Assembly (NCBI GenBank): GCA_003483345.1
Contig: DMWH01000008.1
Location: forward strand, 1-8,827
Source: Clostridiales bacterium
GTDB taxonomy: Bacteria; Bacillota; Clostridia; Tissierellales; Sedimentibacteraceae
DNA length: 8,827 nt
Direction of reading: 5' to 3'
Shown here: positions 1-7,413 of the stretch, in pieces
Layout of the letters: the number at the start of each line of letters is the position of its first letter
Numbering within the stretch: position 1 is the stretch's first letter
Translations under genes and position numbers: made by a program
Notes under the pieces: model-generated
Database searches by the model: none
What the model saw: only the letters and a program-made list of their open reading frames with translations
Told to the model about the DNA's origin: nothing

Positions 1-1080
1 TTTTTTCTTGCCTCCAAGTCCGGGAATCATTTCCAATATCTCATCCAAAGGTCCCATATTTTTCATCTGCTGAAGCTGTGTTAAGAAATCTTCTAAATTG
101 AAATCTTGAGTTTTTAATTTCTTCTGAAGTTCAATTGCCTGTTTCTCATCAAAAGCATCCTGGGCTTTTTCAATAATTGATAGAACATCTCCCATCCCGA
201 GGATTCTTGATGCCATTCTATCAGGATGAAATGTTTCAAGCTGGTCCATCTTCTCTCCCACAGACAAAAATTTTATAGGCTTATCCACTACGGTTCTTAT
301 GGAAAGCGCTGCTCCGCCTCTTGCATCACCATCAACCTTTGTAAGTATTACTCCTGTAATATCCAAATAAGAATTGAATGTTTCTGCAACTTTAACTGCA
401 TCCTGTCCTGTCATTGCATCCAATAACAAAAGTATTTCATCAGGCTTTACAGTTTTTTTAATTTCAACTAATTCTTCCATCAACTCATCATCTATATGAA
501 GCCGTCCGGCAGTATCTATAATAACAACGTCATTTCCATGTTTTCTAGCATGATTTATTGCTTCCTGTGCAATTGTAACAGGAGATTTTTTATCTCCCAT
601 TTCAAAAACAGGAACTCCTACACTTTCTCCCACTACCATAAGCTGCTTTATTGCAGCCGGTCTGTATATGTCGCAAGCTACAAGTAAAGGTCTCCTGCCG
701 TCTTTTTTCAGTCTTCTTGCAAGCTTTCCGGTAGCTGTTGTTTTTCCTGCCCCTTGAAGCCCGCACATCATAAAATATGTTATATCATTCGAATTGAATT
801 TAAGCTTGCTTTCACCCTGACCCATTATTTTGGCTAATTCTTCATGGACTATTTTTACAACCTGTTGTGCGGGAGTCAAACTTTCCATTACTTCAACGCC
901 TAATGACCTTTCTTTCACATTGTTAATAAAGGCTTTAACAACCTTAAAATTAACATCTGCTTCAAGAAGTGACATTTTGATTTCTTTCATTGCCAAGTCT
1001 ATATCTTCTTCAGTCAGTTTTCCCTTGCCTCTAAGCTTTTGTAATGCATTTTGAAGTTTATCGGATAAGTTTTCAAACAT
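1..1080 (-). CDS. ffh: Signal recognition particle GTPase Ffh (SRP54), 3' end cut off by the window
   Basis: Ffh is the protein subunit of the bacterial signal recognition particle. It binds signal sequences and SRP RNA, and delivers ribosomes to FtsY at the membrane. The 360 codons present read without a stop to the window edge. Residues 1 to about 90 form the helical N domain. The GTPase G domain follows, with P-loop GLQGAGKTT at 107-115, DTAGR at 189-193 and TKVDGD at 247-252. The methionine-rich M domain starts near residue 300 and is cut at IPGLGGKKK, so the SRP-RNA-binding helices lie mostly outside. Full-length Ffh is usually about 445-450 residues, so roughly 80-90 codons are missing. 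ATG at 1080 has a GAGGG site 6 nt upstream, inside the end of ylxM, and only 2 bp separate the two genes. Cotranscription with ylxM from the promoter at 1465-1493 is likely. Identification is firm from the Ffh-specific motifs and the ylxM neighbour. Confidence 0.98.
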   Translation of the reverse strand, partial: MFENLSDKLQNALQKLRGKGKLTEEDIDLAMKEIKMSLLEADVNFKVVKAFINNVKERSLGVEVMESLTPAQQVVKIVHEELAKIMGQGESKLKFNSNDITYFMMCGLQGAGKTTATGKLARRLKKDGRRPLLVACDIYRPAAIKQLMVVGESVGVPVFEMGDKKSPVTIAQEAINHARKHGNDVVIIDTAGRLHIDDELMEELVEIKKTVKPDEILLLLDAMTGQDAVKVAETFNSYLDITGVILTKVDGDARGGAALSIRTVVDKPIKFLSVGEKMDQLETFHPDRMASRILGMGDVLSIIEKAQDAFDEKQAIELQKKLKTQDFNLEDFLTQLQQMKNMGPLDEILEMIPGLGGKKK

Positions 1081-1082
1081 TT

Positions 1083-1430
1083 TTAACCCTCATTAATTAT
1101 TCTTAATGCTTCAAGTTTTATTTTTTCAATAATATCTTTATATTTTTTATCATCAATCTTTGATGACAATTGTATGATGTTTTCTGCTGCTTCGCTGAAT
1201 TTAACGTATTTATCATATAGTTTTATTTTCCGCTCATACTCTGCAAGGTTTTTTTCAGCCCTTTTTAAAGCATCATGTACTCCCTGCCTGCTGATGTTCA
1301 TTTCTTCAGCAATTTCTGATAAGCTGTAATCCAAGTTGTAATACATTTCAATTATGGTTGCTTGATTTTTTTTAAGCAGATCTCCATAATAATCATACAA
1401 GATGCTATATATAAAATCCTTCTCTGACAT
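1083..1430 (-). CDS. ylxM: YlxM/p13-like (UPF0122) helix-turn-helix protein
   Basis: This 115-residue protein matches the YlxM family, small proteins encoded directly upstream of ffh in Firmicutes. Streptococcal YlxM has been linked to the SRP pathway, where it modulates assembly or GTPase activity. That role is family knowledge and is not shown by this sequence. The N-terminal half is a sigma-70 region-4-like helix-turn-helix, roughly residues 24-60, with the core SLSEIAEEMNISRQGVHDAL. The second half is charged and helical, without membrane segments, so the protein is probably cytoplasmic. ATG at 1430 is preceded by AGGGG with 5 nt spacing. It is the first gene after a strong SigA promoter, with a predicted leader of about 28 nt. 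The gene ends 2 bp before ffh and its last codons carry the ffh ribosome binding site. Confidence 0.93.
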   Translation of the reverse strand: MSEKDFIYSILYDYYGDLLKKNQATIIEMYYNLDYSLSEIAEEMNISRQGVHDALKRAEKNLAEYERKIKLYDKYVKFSEAAENIIQLSSKIDDKKYKDIIEKIKLEALRIINEG

Positions 1431-1464
1431 AATAACCCCTGTAAAGTATTTTACTTGACAGTGA

Positions 1465-1493
1465 ATTTTACCGCATCCTGATTATTTTGTCAA
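1465..1493 (-). promoter_or_regulatory. SigA-type promoter for ylxM-ffh
   Basis: On the minus strand a perfect -35 box TTGACA (1488-1493) is followed by exactly 17 bp and a -10 box TAAAAT (1465-1470), one base from the TATAAT consensus. An A-rich stretch lies just upstream of the -35 (around 1494-1505) and could act as an UP element. Transcription would start near 1458, leaving about 28 nt before the ylxM ATG at 1430. This implies that ylxM-ffh can be expressed independently of the plsX-ftsY operon. The call rests on sequence match and position only. Confidence 0.82.
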
Positions 1494-1522
1494 TAGTTTT
1501 TTTGATATATTGAGACATATTA

Positions 1523-1536
1523 TTCATTATAATGAA
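1523..1536. repeat. 14-bp perfect A+T-rich palindrome upstream of the ylxM promoter
   Basis: TTCATTATAATGAA is perfectly self-complementary. It lies about 30 bp upstream of the ylxM -35 box and directly abuts the outer edge of the 192-bp inverted repeat. It could be a regulator-binding site or the insertion context of that element. In such A+T-rich DNA it could also be chance, and I do not recognise it as the box of a particular regulator. Confidence 0.4.
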
Positions 1537-1728
1537 AAAAATAATAAAAATATCAAGCGAACATTTGCAGGACACAATTATAATTCTTAGCGAATGAAGG
1601 CTTAAAACCCGTTAAGCAGCTTGCACTGTTTGAGCAGAGCGAGTTTGCAAGCTGTAGGGTTTTTAGCCGTAGTGAGCGCATAGAATTATTCGTGTCCGAA
1701 ACCGTGAGCGGATATTTTTATTATTTTT
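1537..1728. repeat. 192-bp nested inverted repeat (MITE-like element or structured RNA), possible terminator after ftsY
   Basis: The stretch between ftsY and the ylxM promoter folds end to end. The outer arms 1537-1554 and 1711-1728 are an 18-bp perfect A+T-rich inverted repeat. Further in, 1570-1575 pairs with 1692-1697 (GGACAC/GTGTCC), 1580-1587 with 1682-1689, 1590-1592 with 1677-1679, 1599-1610 with 1657-1668 (11 of 12), and 1617-1625 with 1646-1654 (9 bp perfect). The 20-nt apical loop spans 1626-1645. The short motif AGCG recurs along the element. No convincing open frame or target-site duplication is visible. It begins 5 bp after the ftsY stop codon. Read from the minus strand it ends in a long T-rich run, so it could terminate ftsY transcription, although it is far longer than a typical intrinsic terminator. 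The pairing is directly seen. Its nature as a mobile or repeated element is inferred from the terminal inverted repeats, because no second copy lies in this window. Confidence 0.8.
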
Positions 1729-1733
1729 CGTGT

Positions 1734-2651
1734 TTACTCAAAAATTGCATTAACGAAATCTTGAGCGTTAAAATCCTGCAGGTCATCTATTTGCTCTCCG
1801 ACACCGATATATTTTATCGGTATTTTCAGTTCGTTTACAATAGGAAATGCTATGCCTCCCTTTGCTGTTCCATCCAATTTCGTTAAAATCAAACCGTTAA
1901 TATTGCATGCTTCTTTAAACAGCTTTGCTTGAACAATACCATTTTGACCAGTTGTTGCATCTATTACAAGATACACATCAATATGGGCTTCGCTGAATTC
2001 TTTATCAAGAATTTTAAAAATCTTGCTGAGCTCATTCATAAGGTTCTTCTTGTTATGAAGTCTTCCTGCAGTATCACATATCAATATATCTGCTTTTCTT
2101 GCTTTTGCTGCCTGTATTGCATCAAAAACAACTGCTCCGGGGTCTGAGCCTTGCTCTGAAGCAATTATATCAACTCCTGCTCTTTGACACCACTCTTTAA
2201 GCTGCTCAACCGCTGCAGCTCTAAATGTATCTGCAGCAGCAACGATAACCTTGTTGCCGGACTGCTTTAATCTATAGGCAATTTTGCCGATAGAAGTTGT
2301 TTTACCGACACCATTTACCCCAACTATTAATATTACCCTCTGTTTATCTGTTACATCAGGCCTTTCATTTTCCTTAAGAACATTTATCAGATACTCTTTA
2401 ATTACATCTTTAAGCTCCAGCGTATCTTCTAATTTTCTCTTTTTTGCTTCTTCTTTGATATAATTAATAATGTCCATCGTTGTTCCAACACCCATGTCGG
2501 AAGTAATAAGTATTTCCTCCAATTCGTCAAGAAAATTATCATCTATTTTTTTGTATTGAAAAATCACGCCTTCAATTTGCTCTGTAAGGTTTTTCTTTGT
2601 TTTGGAAAGTCCTTCTTTTAATTTGGCAAAAAAGCCTTTTTCATTGTTCAT
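1734..2651 (-). CDS. ftsY: Signal recognition particle receptor FtsY
   Basis: FtsY is the SRP receptor GTPase. It docks the SRP-ribosome complex at the membrane, and the two GTPases activate each other. The 305 residues have a short N-terminal segment (MNNEKGFFAKLKEGLSK), like other Firmicute FtsY, in place of the long acidic A domain of E. coli. The helical N domain runs to about residue 100, followed by the G domain with GVNGVGKTT at 111-119, DTFRAAA at 141-147, DTAGR at 193-197 and TKLDG at 257-261. ATG at 2651 was chosen because GGAGG (2657-2661) sits 5 nt upstream and the resulting N-terminus matches the family. Two in-frame ATGs further up (2663, 2678) would add 4 or 9 residues, and the outermost has a weaker GAGGG at 8 nt spacing. 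It is the last gene of the plsX-to-ftsY run, 92 bp after smc and followed at once by the 192-bp inverted repeat. Confidence 0.98.
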   Translation of the reverse strand: MNNEKGFFAKLKEGLSKTKKNLTEQIEGVIFQYKKIDDNFLDELEEILITSDMGVGTTMDIINYIKEEAKKRKLEDTLELKDVIKEYLINVLKENERPDVTDKQRVILIVGVNGVGKTTSIGKIAYRLKQSGNKVIVAAADTFRAAAVEQLKEWCQRAGVDIIASEQGSDPGAVVFDAIQAAKARKADILICDTAGRLHNKKNLMNELSKIFKILDKEFSEAHIDVYLVIDATTGQNGIVQAKLFKEACNINGLILTKLDGTAKGGIAFPIVNELKIPIKYIGVGEQIDDLQDFNAQDFVNAIFE

Positions 2652-2656
2652 ATTTG

Positions 2657-2661
2657 CCTCC
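2657..2661 (-). promoter_or_regulatory. Ribosome binding site deciding the ftsY start
   Basis: GGAGG on the minus strand lies 5 nt before ATG at 2651. It overlaps the upstream in-frame ATG at 2663, which makes that codon an unlikely start. The site supports the 305-residue FtsY over the 314-residue version that begins at 2678. Confidence 0.75.
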
Positions 2662-2671
2662 ATCTTATTTG

Positions 2672-2758
2672 GGGACATTCTTCTGTCCCTCTTCCGCTAT
2701 CTCTTTAGCGACTATCCCTATCCGAGTGGTTTATCCCCATAGCTTAACTGTGTGTCCC
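2672..2758. repeat. REP-like palindromic sequence between smc and ftsY
   Basis: The outer arms GGGACA (2672-2677) and TGTCCC (2753-2758) are inverted copies that bound an 87-bp stretch. A second TGTCCC (2684-2689) makes a tight hairpin with the first arm across a 6-nt loop. A further hairpin, CGCTA/TAGCG (2696-2700 with 2706-2710), lies inside. One outer arm is within the last codons of smc and the other is just upstream of the ftsY start. From memory, GGGACA-bounded sequences of this style occur as dispersed REP-like repeats in Clostridia, sometimes near IS200-like transposases. That comparison cannot be tested here. No long T tract follows, so an intrinsic terminator is unlikely. It might instead affect mRNA stability or ftsY translation. 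Confidence 0.5.
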
Positions 2759-5700
2759 TATAATGCTTTGTTCATCTGACAGCTTCATCGATACTAATTT
2801 TGTAACTCCCTTTTCTTCCATTGTTGCTCCGTATAAAGTGTCAGCATACTCCATAGTTCCTTTCCTGTGAGTAATTACAATAAATTGTGTTTCCCTTGAA
2901 AATTCTTTTAGATATTGCGAAAATCTGAAAATATTTAAATCGTCAAGCGATGATTCAATTTCATCTAATATGCAAAATGGCGTCGGCTTGGTTTTTAAAA
3001 TTGAAAACAAAAGAGCAATTGCGGTAAGCGCCTTTTCTCCGCCTGACAGCAATGATATTTTGCTCAATTTTTTACCCGGCGGCTGTACTGTAATTTCTAT
3101 GTTGCTGTTTAACGCATCTTCCTCATTTTCCAAATAAATATCTCCGTTTCCTCCGTTAAAAAGCTTCTTGAATACTTCAGAGAATTTTGCTCTTATATTG
3201 TAAAATTCTTCAACAAACTTTTCTTTCATTTGAATTTCAAGCTCTTTTATTACCTCATTCAACTGCTCGATGGCATCTTTTAAATCCTTCTCTTGTTTTG
3301 TTAAAAAATCATATCTTTCTCTAACTTCTTTGTACTCTTCTATGGAGTCCAAATTAATATTCCCCAATTCTTTAATTGCCTTTTTGCATGAGTTCACTTC
3401 GCTGTAAAGTTTCGTTTGACTAATGCTGTCATCCTTATATTTTAGTGCCATTGCATAGTTTATTTCATAGTCTTCCCATAGTTTTGCAGAAATATCTTCA
3501 ATTTTTGAACTTTCTCTTTCAATTTTAACATTCAATTTCATTTCTTCATCAAGTATATCGGTTATCAGCTTATTTGATTCATTAATTTTATTTTGGTAGT
3601 CATATATTTCATTTTGATAATTTTTATGAGTTTCTTTTTCTTTTATATAACTTTCGTTTAATGATTTTATTTCTTCTTCCAAAGCATCAGAGCATTCCGT
3701 AAATTCAATAATTTTTTCTCTTGCTGCTTCAATTTCCTGCTCAATAGAGGATAAGCTTTCTTCTTTATATTTTATGGAATTTTTGTTTCTTTCTATTTCC
3801 ATATGAATATTATTCAGTTTTTCTTCTATAAGTTTAATATCCTGAGTAATATTAGATACCTTGTCCCTTTGCATTGAAATTGTATTATTGTATTCATCAT
3901 ATTTCAATTTATTGGAATTATTCATTAATATGGTTTCTTCAATACTCTTTTCTTTTTGCTCGACCAATAATTTCAGTTTTTCTGTTTCAGCATTCAAATA
4001 TCTTAAATCATTTTCATATTTTTGTTTTTCACTCTGTATGAAATGAATTTCTTCTTTATATTTGTTGATAGCAGCAGTAGTTTTTTCATTTTGCTCTGAC
4101 AGCATTTTAATTTTTGAATTATTCATCTCATAATAATTATTTTTTCCATTAATAAAATTCTTAATTTCTTCTACGGAATTGTTTAATTCTTTTATTTTAA
4201 AATTCAAAAGCTTCAATGAATCATTTTTTTCTTTTAATTCTTCCGATAGTTTGTCTAAATGAGCTTTTAATTCATCAATTTCTCTTTTCCTTCCCAAGAG
4301 AGCTTGGTTTGAGCTTATATGCCCTCCTGTAACGGAACCGCCCGCATTTATTACATCTCCTTGAAGTGTTACAATTTTAACTGTATTTCCAAGCTTCTTG
4401 GATATTTTTAGACCGTTGTTCAGGTTGTCTGCAATAATTATTCTTCCAAGCAAATTTTTAATGACTTTTTCATATTTTGAATTTGTTTGGATTAAATTGT
4501 CTGCCGTGTCAATTACGCATTCTTCCTTTAGTACTTCTCTTTCAAAGTCATTTAAACTTCTTTCTGTAAGCATATTAATAGGAAGAAAAGTAACTCTTCC
4601 GATTTTATTCTTCTTTAAATACTCTATTATTTCTTCGGCTTCTTTATCAGTGTTTACGATTATGTTTTGTATTGCGGAGCCCAATGCTATTTCAACAGCT
4701 TTTTCATATTTTTTTTCTGTTTTTATTACATCAGCCACCGTTCCCAATATACTGTTTAATACAGGCTCCTTATCCTTGTTGTTCATTACGGTTTTTATAC
4801 TTTTATAATATCCCTCATAATATGCTTCCATATTTGTCAGGATATTTATTTTTGATTTTGTGCCGTTATACTCTTCATTTAACTTGGAAATATGTAAATT
4901 TAGCCTTTCTTTATTTTTTTCTGCATTATTTAATTCTTCCAATATGCTTTTCAGTACTGCTTTCTTTTTTATCAGCAGTTCTCTTGTAATCCTTTGTTCT
5001 TCCTGCAGATTGTTTACTGTTTCTATTCTCTTTTGTCTTTCTTCTTCTTCTGAATTCACTTCTTGGTCTAAATGCTTAATTCTGTCTCCGTTGTTTATTA
5101 TTAATGATTCAATTGTGTTTTTATTTGAATTGTTTTTATTGATATCCTTGTGCAGTTCAAACAATTCATTTTTTTGCTGCTCAATCGATTGCACGATTTC
5201 ATCAATTTCTTCTTTATATTCTTTAATATCTGAGTTTAATGATTCAAATTTTTCTATATCTCTCTTGTATATCTCTTCGCAAGAAACTTTTTCTTGAATT
5301 AAAACATTAATCTTTTCTTCTAATTCCAAGTTCCTTTTTTCAAGTTCTCCTATTTCATTTTTAATATTGTCTATGTTTGAGCTGTACAACAATTTTTTTT
5401 CTTTGTGTACTTGTCTTAAGCTCTTATATTTTTCTAAAGCTTTATTTTTTGAATCTCTCAGCGCTTCAGTTTCATTGATCTTATTCTGTAAGTCATTAAT
5501 TTTCTCTTTTTGAGATTCAATAATTTCAGCATAATAATCTCTTCTTTTTTGCAGCCTAAGCTTTTCTTCCAATGACATATCTCTTTGGTTTTTCAGGGCT
5601 TTAAGCTGCTCACAATGTTTTTCGTATTCATGAGCTAAATAATTAAGCTCGTATTTTTTTAGATTGTCCCTTATTTCAATAAATTTTTGCGCCCGGATAC

Positions 5701-6325
5701 TTTGCTCATAAAGAGGCTCGATACGCTCCTTAAGCTCATATATTATATCTTCTACTCTATCCAGATTATTCTTTGTTTTTTCAAGTTTCCTTTCAGATTC
5801 TTCTTTTCTTGTCTTGTATTTTACTATTCCGGAAGCTTCCTCAAAAACTTGTCTTCTCACATCAGAATTAGGGCTTAAAATGTCTTCCACCCTTCCTTGT
5901 CCAATAAAAGAATAGCCTTCTCTTCCTATTCCGGTATCCATAAAAAGCTCTTTTATATCTTTAAGCCTGCATTGCTGTTTGTTTATGTAATATTCGCTTT
6001 CACCTGTCTTGTACAGCTTCCTGCTGATGCTTACTTCTTTGTATTCAAGTGGTATTATACCCGATTCATTGTTGAAAGTCAGCCTTACCTCAGCATAACC
6101 CAGGGGCAGTCTTTTTGCAGTTCCGGCAAATATAACATCATCCATTTTGCCTCCTCTGAGGGATTTTGCACTTTGCTCCCCCAAAACCCACTTAATGGCA
6201 TCGGATATGTTGCTTTTACCGCTCCCGTTTGGTCCTACAATGGCAGTAATACCTTTTTCTACTTCTATTTCAGTTTTTTCCGCAAAGGATTTAAACCCGT
6301 TTACATATATCTTCTTTAAATACAT
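2744..6325 (-). CDS. smc: Chromosome segregation ATPase SMC
   Basis: SMC is the core ATPase of the bacterial condensin complex with ScpA and ScpB, and organises and separates newly replicated chromosomes. The 1193 residues show the whole architecture. The N-terminal head has Walker A GPNGSGKS at 31-38 and a Q-loop in FIGQGRVEDIL near 143. A long coiled coil spans about 170-500. The hinge spans about 524-670 and ends with the glycine motif AGGSVTGG at 661-668. The returning coiled coil spans about 680-1030. The C-terminal head has signature LSGGEK at 1093-1098, Walker B FCILDE ending in D1121-E1122, D-loop SLDDLN, and switch histidine H1153. Length is close to B. subtilis SMC (1186). ATG at 6325 has AGGGGG 4 nt upstream and lies inside the end of the radical SAM gene (10-bp overlap), suggesting coupled translation. 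The conserved fold ends near KLVSMKL, and 11 further residues, ending IIGTHS, run into the REP-like repeat. Confidence 0.99.
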   Translation of the reverse strand: MYLKKIYVNGFKSFAEKTEIEVEKGITAIVGPNGSGKSNISDAIKWVLGEQSAKSLRGGKMDDVIFAGTAKRLPLGYAEVRLTFNNESGIIPLEYKEVSISRKLYKTGESEYYINKQQCRLKDIKELFMDTGIGREGYSFIGQGRVEDILSPNSDVRRQVFEEASGIVKYKTRKEESERKLEKTKNNLDRVEDIIYELKERIEPLYEQSIRAQKFIEIRDNLKKYELNYLAHEYEKHCEQLKALKNQRDMSLEEKLRLQKRRDYYAEIIESQKEKINDLQNKINETEALRDSKNKALEKYKSLRQVHKEKKLLYSSNIDNIKNEIGELEKRNLELEEKINVLIQEKVSCEEIYKRDIEKFESLNSDIKEYKEEIDEIVQSIEQQKNELFELHKDINKNNSNKNTIESLIINNGDRIKHLDQEVNSEEEERQKRIETVNNLQEEQRITRELLIKKKAVLKSILEELNNAEKNKERLNLHISKLNEEYNGTKSKINILTNMEAYYEGYYKSIKTVMNNKDKEPVLNSILGTVADVIKTEKKYEKAVEIALGSAIQNIIVNTDKEAEEIIEYLKKNKIGRVTFLPINMLTERSLNDFEREVLKEECVIDTADNLIQTNSKYEKVIKNLLGRIIIADNLNNGLKISKKLGNTVKIVTLQGDVINAGGSVTGGHISSNQALLGRKREIDELKAHLDKLSEELKEKNDSLKLLNFKIKELNNSVEEIKNFINGKNNYYEMNNSKIKMLSEQNEKTTAAINKYKEEIHFIQSEKQKYENDLRYLNAETEKLKLLVEQKEKSIEETILMNNSNKLKYDEYNNTISMQRDKVSNITQDIKLIEEKLNNIHMEIERNKNSIKYKEESLSSIEQEIEAAREKIIEFTECSDALEEEIKSLNESYIKEKETHKNYQNEIYDYQNKINESNKLITDILDEEMKLNVKIERESSKIEDISAKLWEDYEINYAMALKYKDDSISQTKLYSEVNSCKKAIKELGNINLDSIEEYKEVRERYDFLTKQEKDLKDAIEQLNEVIKELEIQMKEKFVEEFYNIRAKFSEVFKKLFNGGNGDIYLENEEDALNSNIEITVQPPGKKLSKISLLSGGEKALTAIALLFSILKTKPTPFCILDEIESSLDDLNIFRFSQYLKEFSRETQFIVITHRKGTMEYADTLYGATMEEKGVTKLVSMKLSDEQSIIGTHS

Positions 6326-7413
6326 AAATCCCCCTGTTGCATATTCAAATAATTTTGAAATACTTCTGATTTCTTAAAACTGAATAATCTTTTATTTTTA
6401 TTATATATTTCAATTATATCATCTTTTTTCTTTTTAAAGGATATTTGTTTTATTGAAAATCTTTCTTTCAATTTATTGATATTGGACCTTTTTTGGCCAG
6501 CGATACTGCTTATCAGATTATCAGGTGCATGAATTGTGATACTTTCCCCAAGCTCCTTAGTATTCACTTTGCACAGTTTTGACCCCAATGCATAATAGTA
6601 AATTCTTTCTTCTACCAATTGCCTGAAAGCGGGATGAAAGGGCCCTGCCATAACATCTTCATCATTATTGATGGATTCTGTATTTTGAAGTCCTATCCTT
6701 ATAACACTTATATCGTTGATACTGTACAAGCTGTATATATATGCTGATATTTCTACTGCTTCATCCAGAGATAGAGGTTTATATAAGCCTTTTTCATACA
6801 TGTCAAAAAGCTCAGTATCCTTTATTACCAATGTAGGATAAATTCTCACAATATCCGGTTTCATTTCGATTGACTCAATACATGTTTTTATGTCCTTTAT
6901 CCTGCTGCTTCCGGGAAGTCCGGGCATTATCTGGTGTCCTAATATAAATCCATACTCCTTTATGAGGCGGCTTGCATCTATTGATTGTTTTTTATTATGC
7001 CCTCGGTTTGAAATCTTCAAAACCTCATCATCGAGACTTTGTATTCCTAACTCAATTATATCCATTCCGTATTTTTTTTGAAGCATCAGTATTTCATCGT
7101 TTATGGCATCAGGTCTCGTGGAGCATCTTATACTGCTTATGATTTTTAAGTCCTTATAATGTTTTGCAGCCTTTAATAATTCTTCCTGAATTTTCGTATC
7201 GATTGCCGTAAATGAGCCGCCGAAAAATGCAATTTCCGTATTGGTATTACCATCAATTGTTTCTATATACCTTTTAACAATTTTATGAACATATTCTCCA
7301 TCAACAGTAAAATTTTTTTGTCCTGTAATTCTTCTTTGGTTGCAAAATACACAGTTATTGGGACAACCTACATGAGGTACAAAAATAGGAATAATTTTTA
7401 TTTTCTTATTCAT
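6316..7413 (-). CDS. Elp3-like radical SAM protein of unknown function
   Basis: This 365-residue protein carries the radical SAM cluster motif C17-x3-C21-x2-C24 (VGCPNNCVFCNQ), which binds a 4Fe-4S cluster and S-adenosylmethionine, and a GGSFTAI strand at 65-71 that probably helps bind SAM. The best family fit is the short Elp3-like group (COG1243 type). It has an Elp3-like radical SAM domain to about residue 250 followed by a short C-terminal radical-SAM-associated domain. It lacks the GNAT acetyltransferase domain of true Elp3. Elp3 modifies tRNA wobble uridines, but whether this shorter group acts on tRNA is not known to me. In many Clostridia a homologue sits in this same place between rnc and smc. 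ATG at 7413 overlaps the rnc stop by 8 bp and has AAGAAGG 8 nt upstream. The 3' end overlaps smc by 10 bp. There are no membrane segments, so it is probably cytoplasmic. The family call is confident but the substrate is unknown. Confidence 0.92.
   Translation of the reverse strand: MNKKIKIIPIFVPHVGCPNNCVFCNQRRITGQKNFTVDGEYVHKIVKRYIETIDGNTNTEIAFFGGSFTAIDTKIQEELLKAAKHYKDLKIISSIRCSTRPDAINDEILMLQKKYGMDIIELGIQSLDDEVLKISNRGHNKKQSIDASRLIKEYGFILGHQIMPGLPGSSRIKDIKTCIESIEMKPDIVRIYPTLVIKDTELFDMYEKGLYKPLSLDEAVEISAYIYSLYSINDISVIRIGLQNTESINNDEDVMAGPFHPAFRQLVEERIYYYALGSKLCKVNTKELGESITIHAPDNLISSIAGQKRSNINKLKERFSIKQISFKKKKDDIIEIYNKNKRLFSFKKSEVFQNYLNMQQGDLCI

Noticed and set aside
1455..1493. Inverted pair TTGACA (1455-1460) and TGTCAA (1488-1493) around the ylxM promoter
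   Set aside because: Only 6 bp with a 27-bp spacer, and one half is simply the -35 box. On the plus strand no good -10 follows at 16-18 bp, so neither an operator nor a divergent promoter is supported.
1692..1886. Plus-strand 64-codon open frame running out of the inverted repeat into the ftsY 3' end
   Set aside because: It is mostly antisense to conserved FtsY G-domain codons and its protein is unlike any family I know. The inverted repeat shows no coding sign.
2663..2678. Upstream in-frame ATG codons for ftsY
   Set aside because: They would add MSPNKMEAN or MEAN, which is not family-like. The best ribosome binding site serves ATG 2651, and the extension falls in the REP-like repeat.
4398..5297. 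Plus-strand open frames of 105 to 145 codons opposite smc
   Set aside because: They are rich in F, S and L, and lie opposite the Lys/Glu-rich coiled-coil codons of smc, as expected for antisense shadows. None has family motifs or a convincing ribosome binding site.
5897..6319. Plus-strand 140-codon open frame opposite the SMC N-terminal head
   Set aside because: It is fully antisense to the strongly conserved Walker A region of smc and has no recognisable domain.
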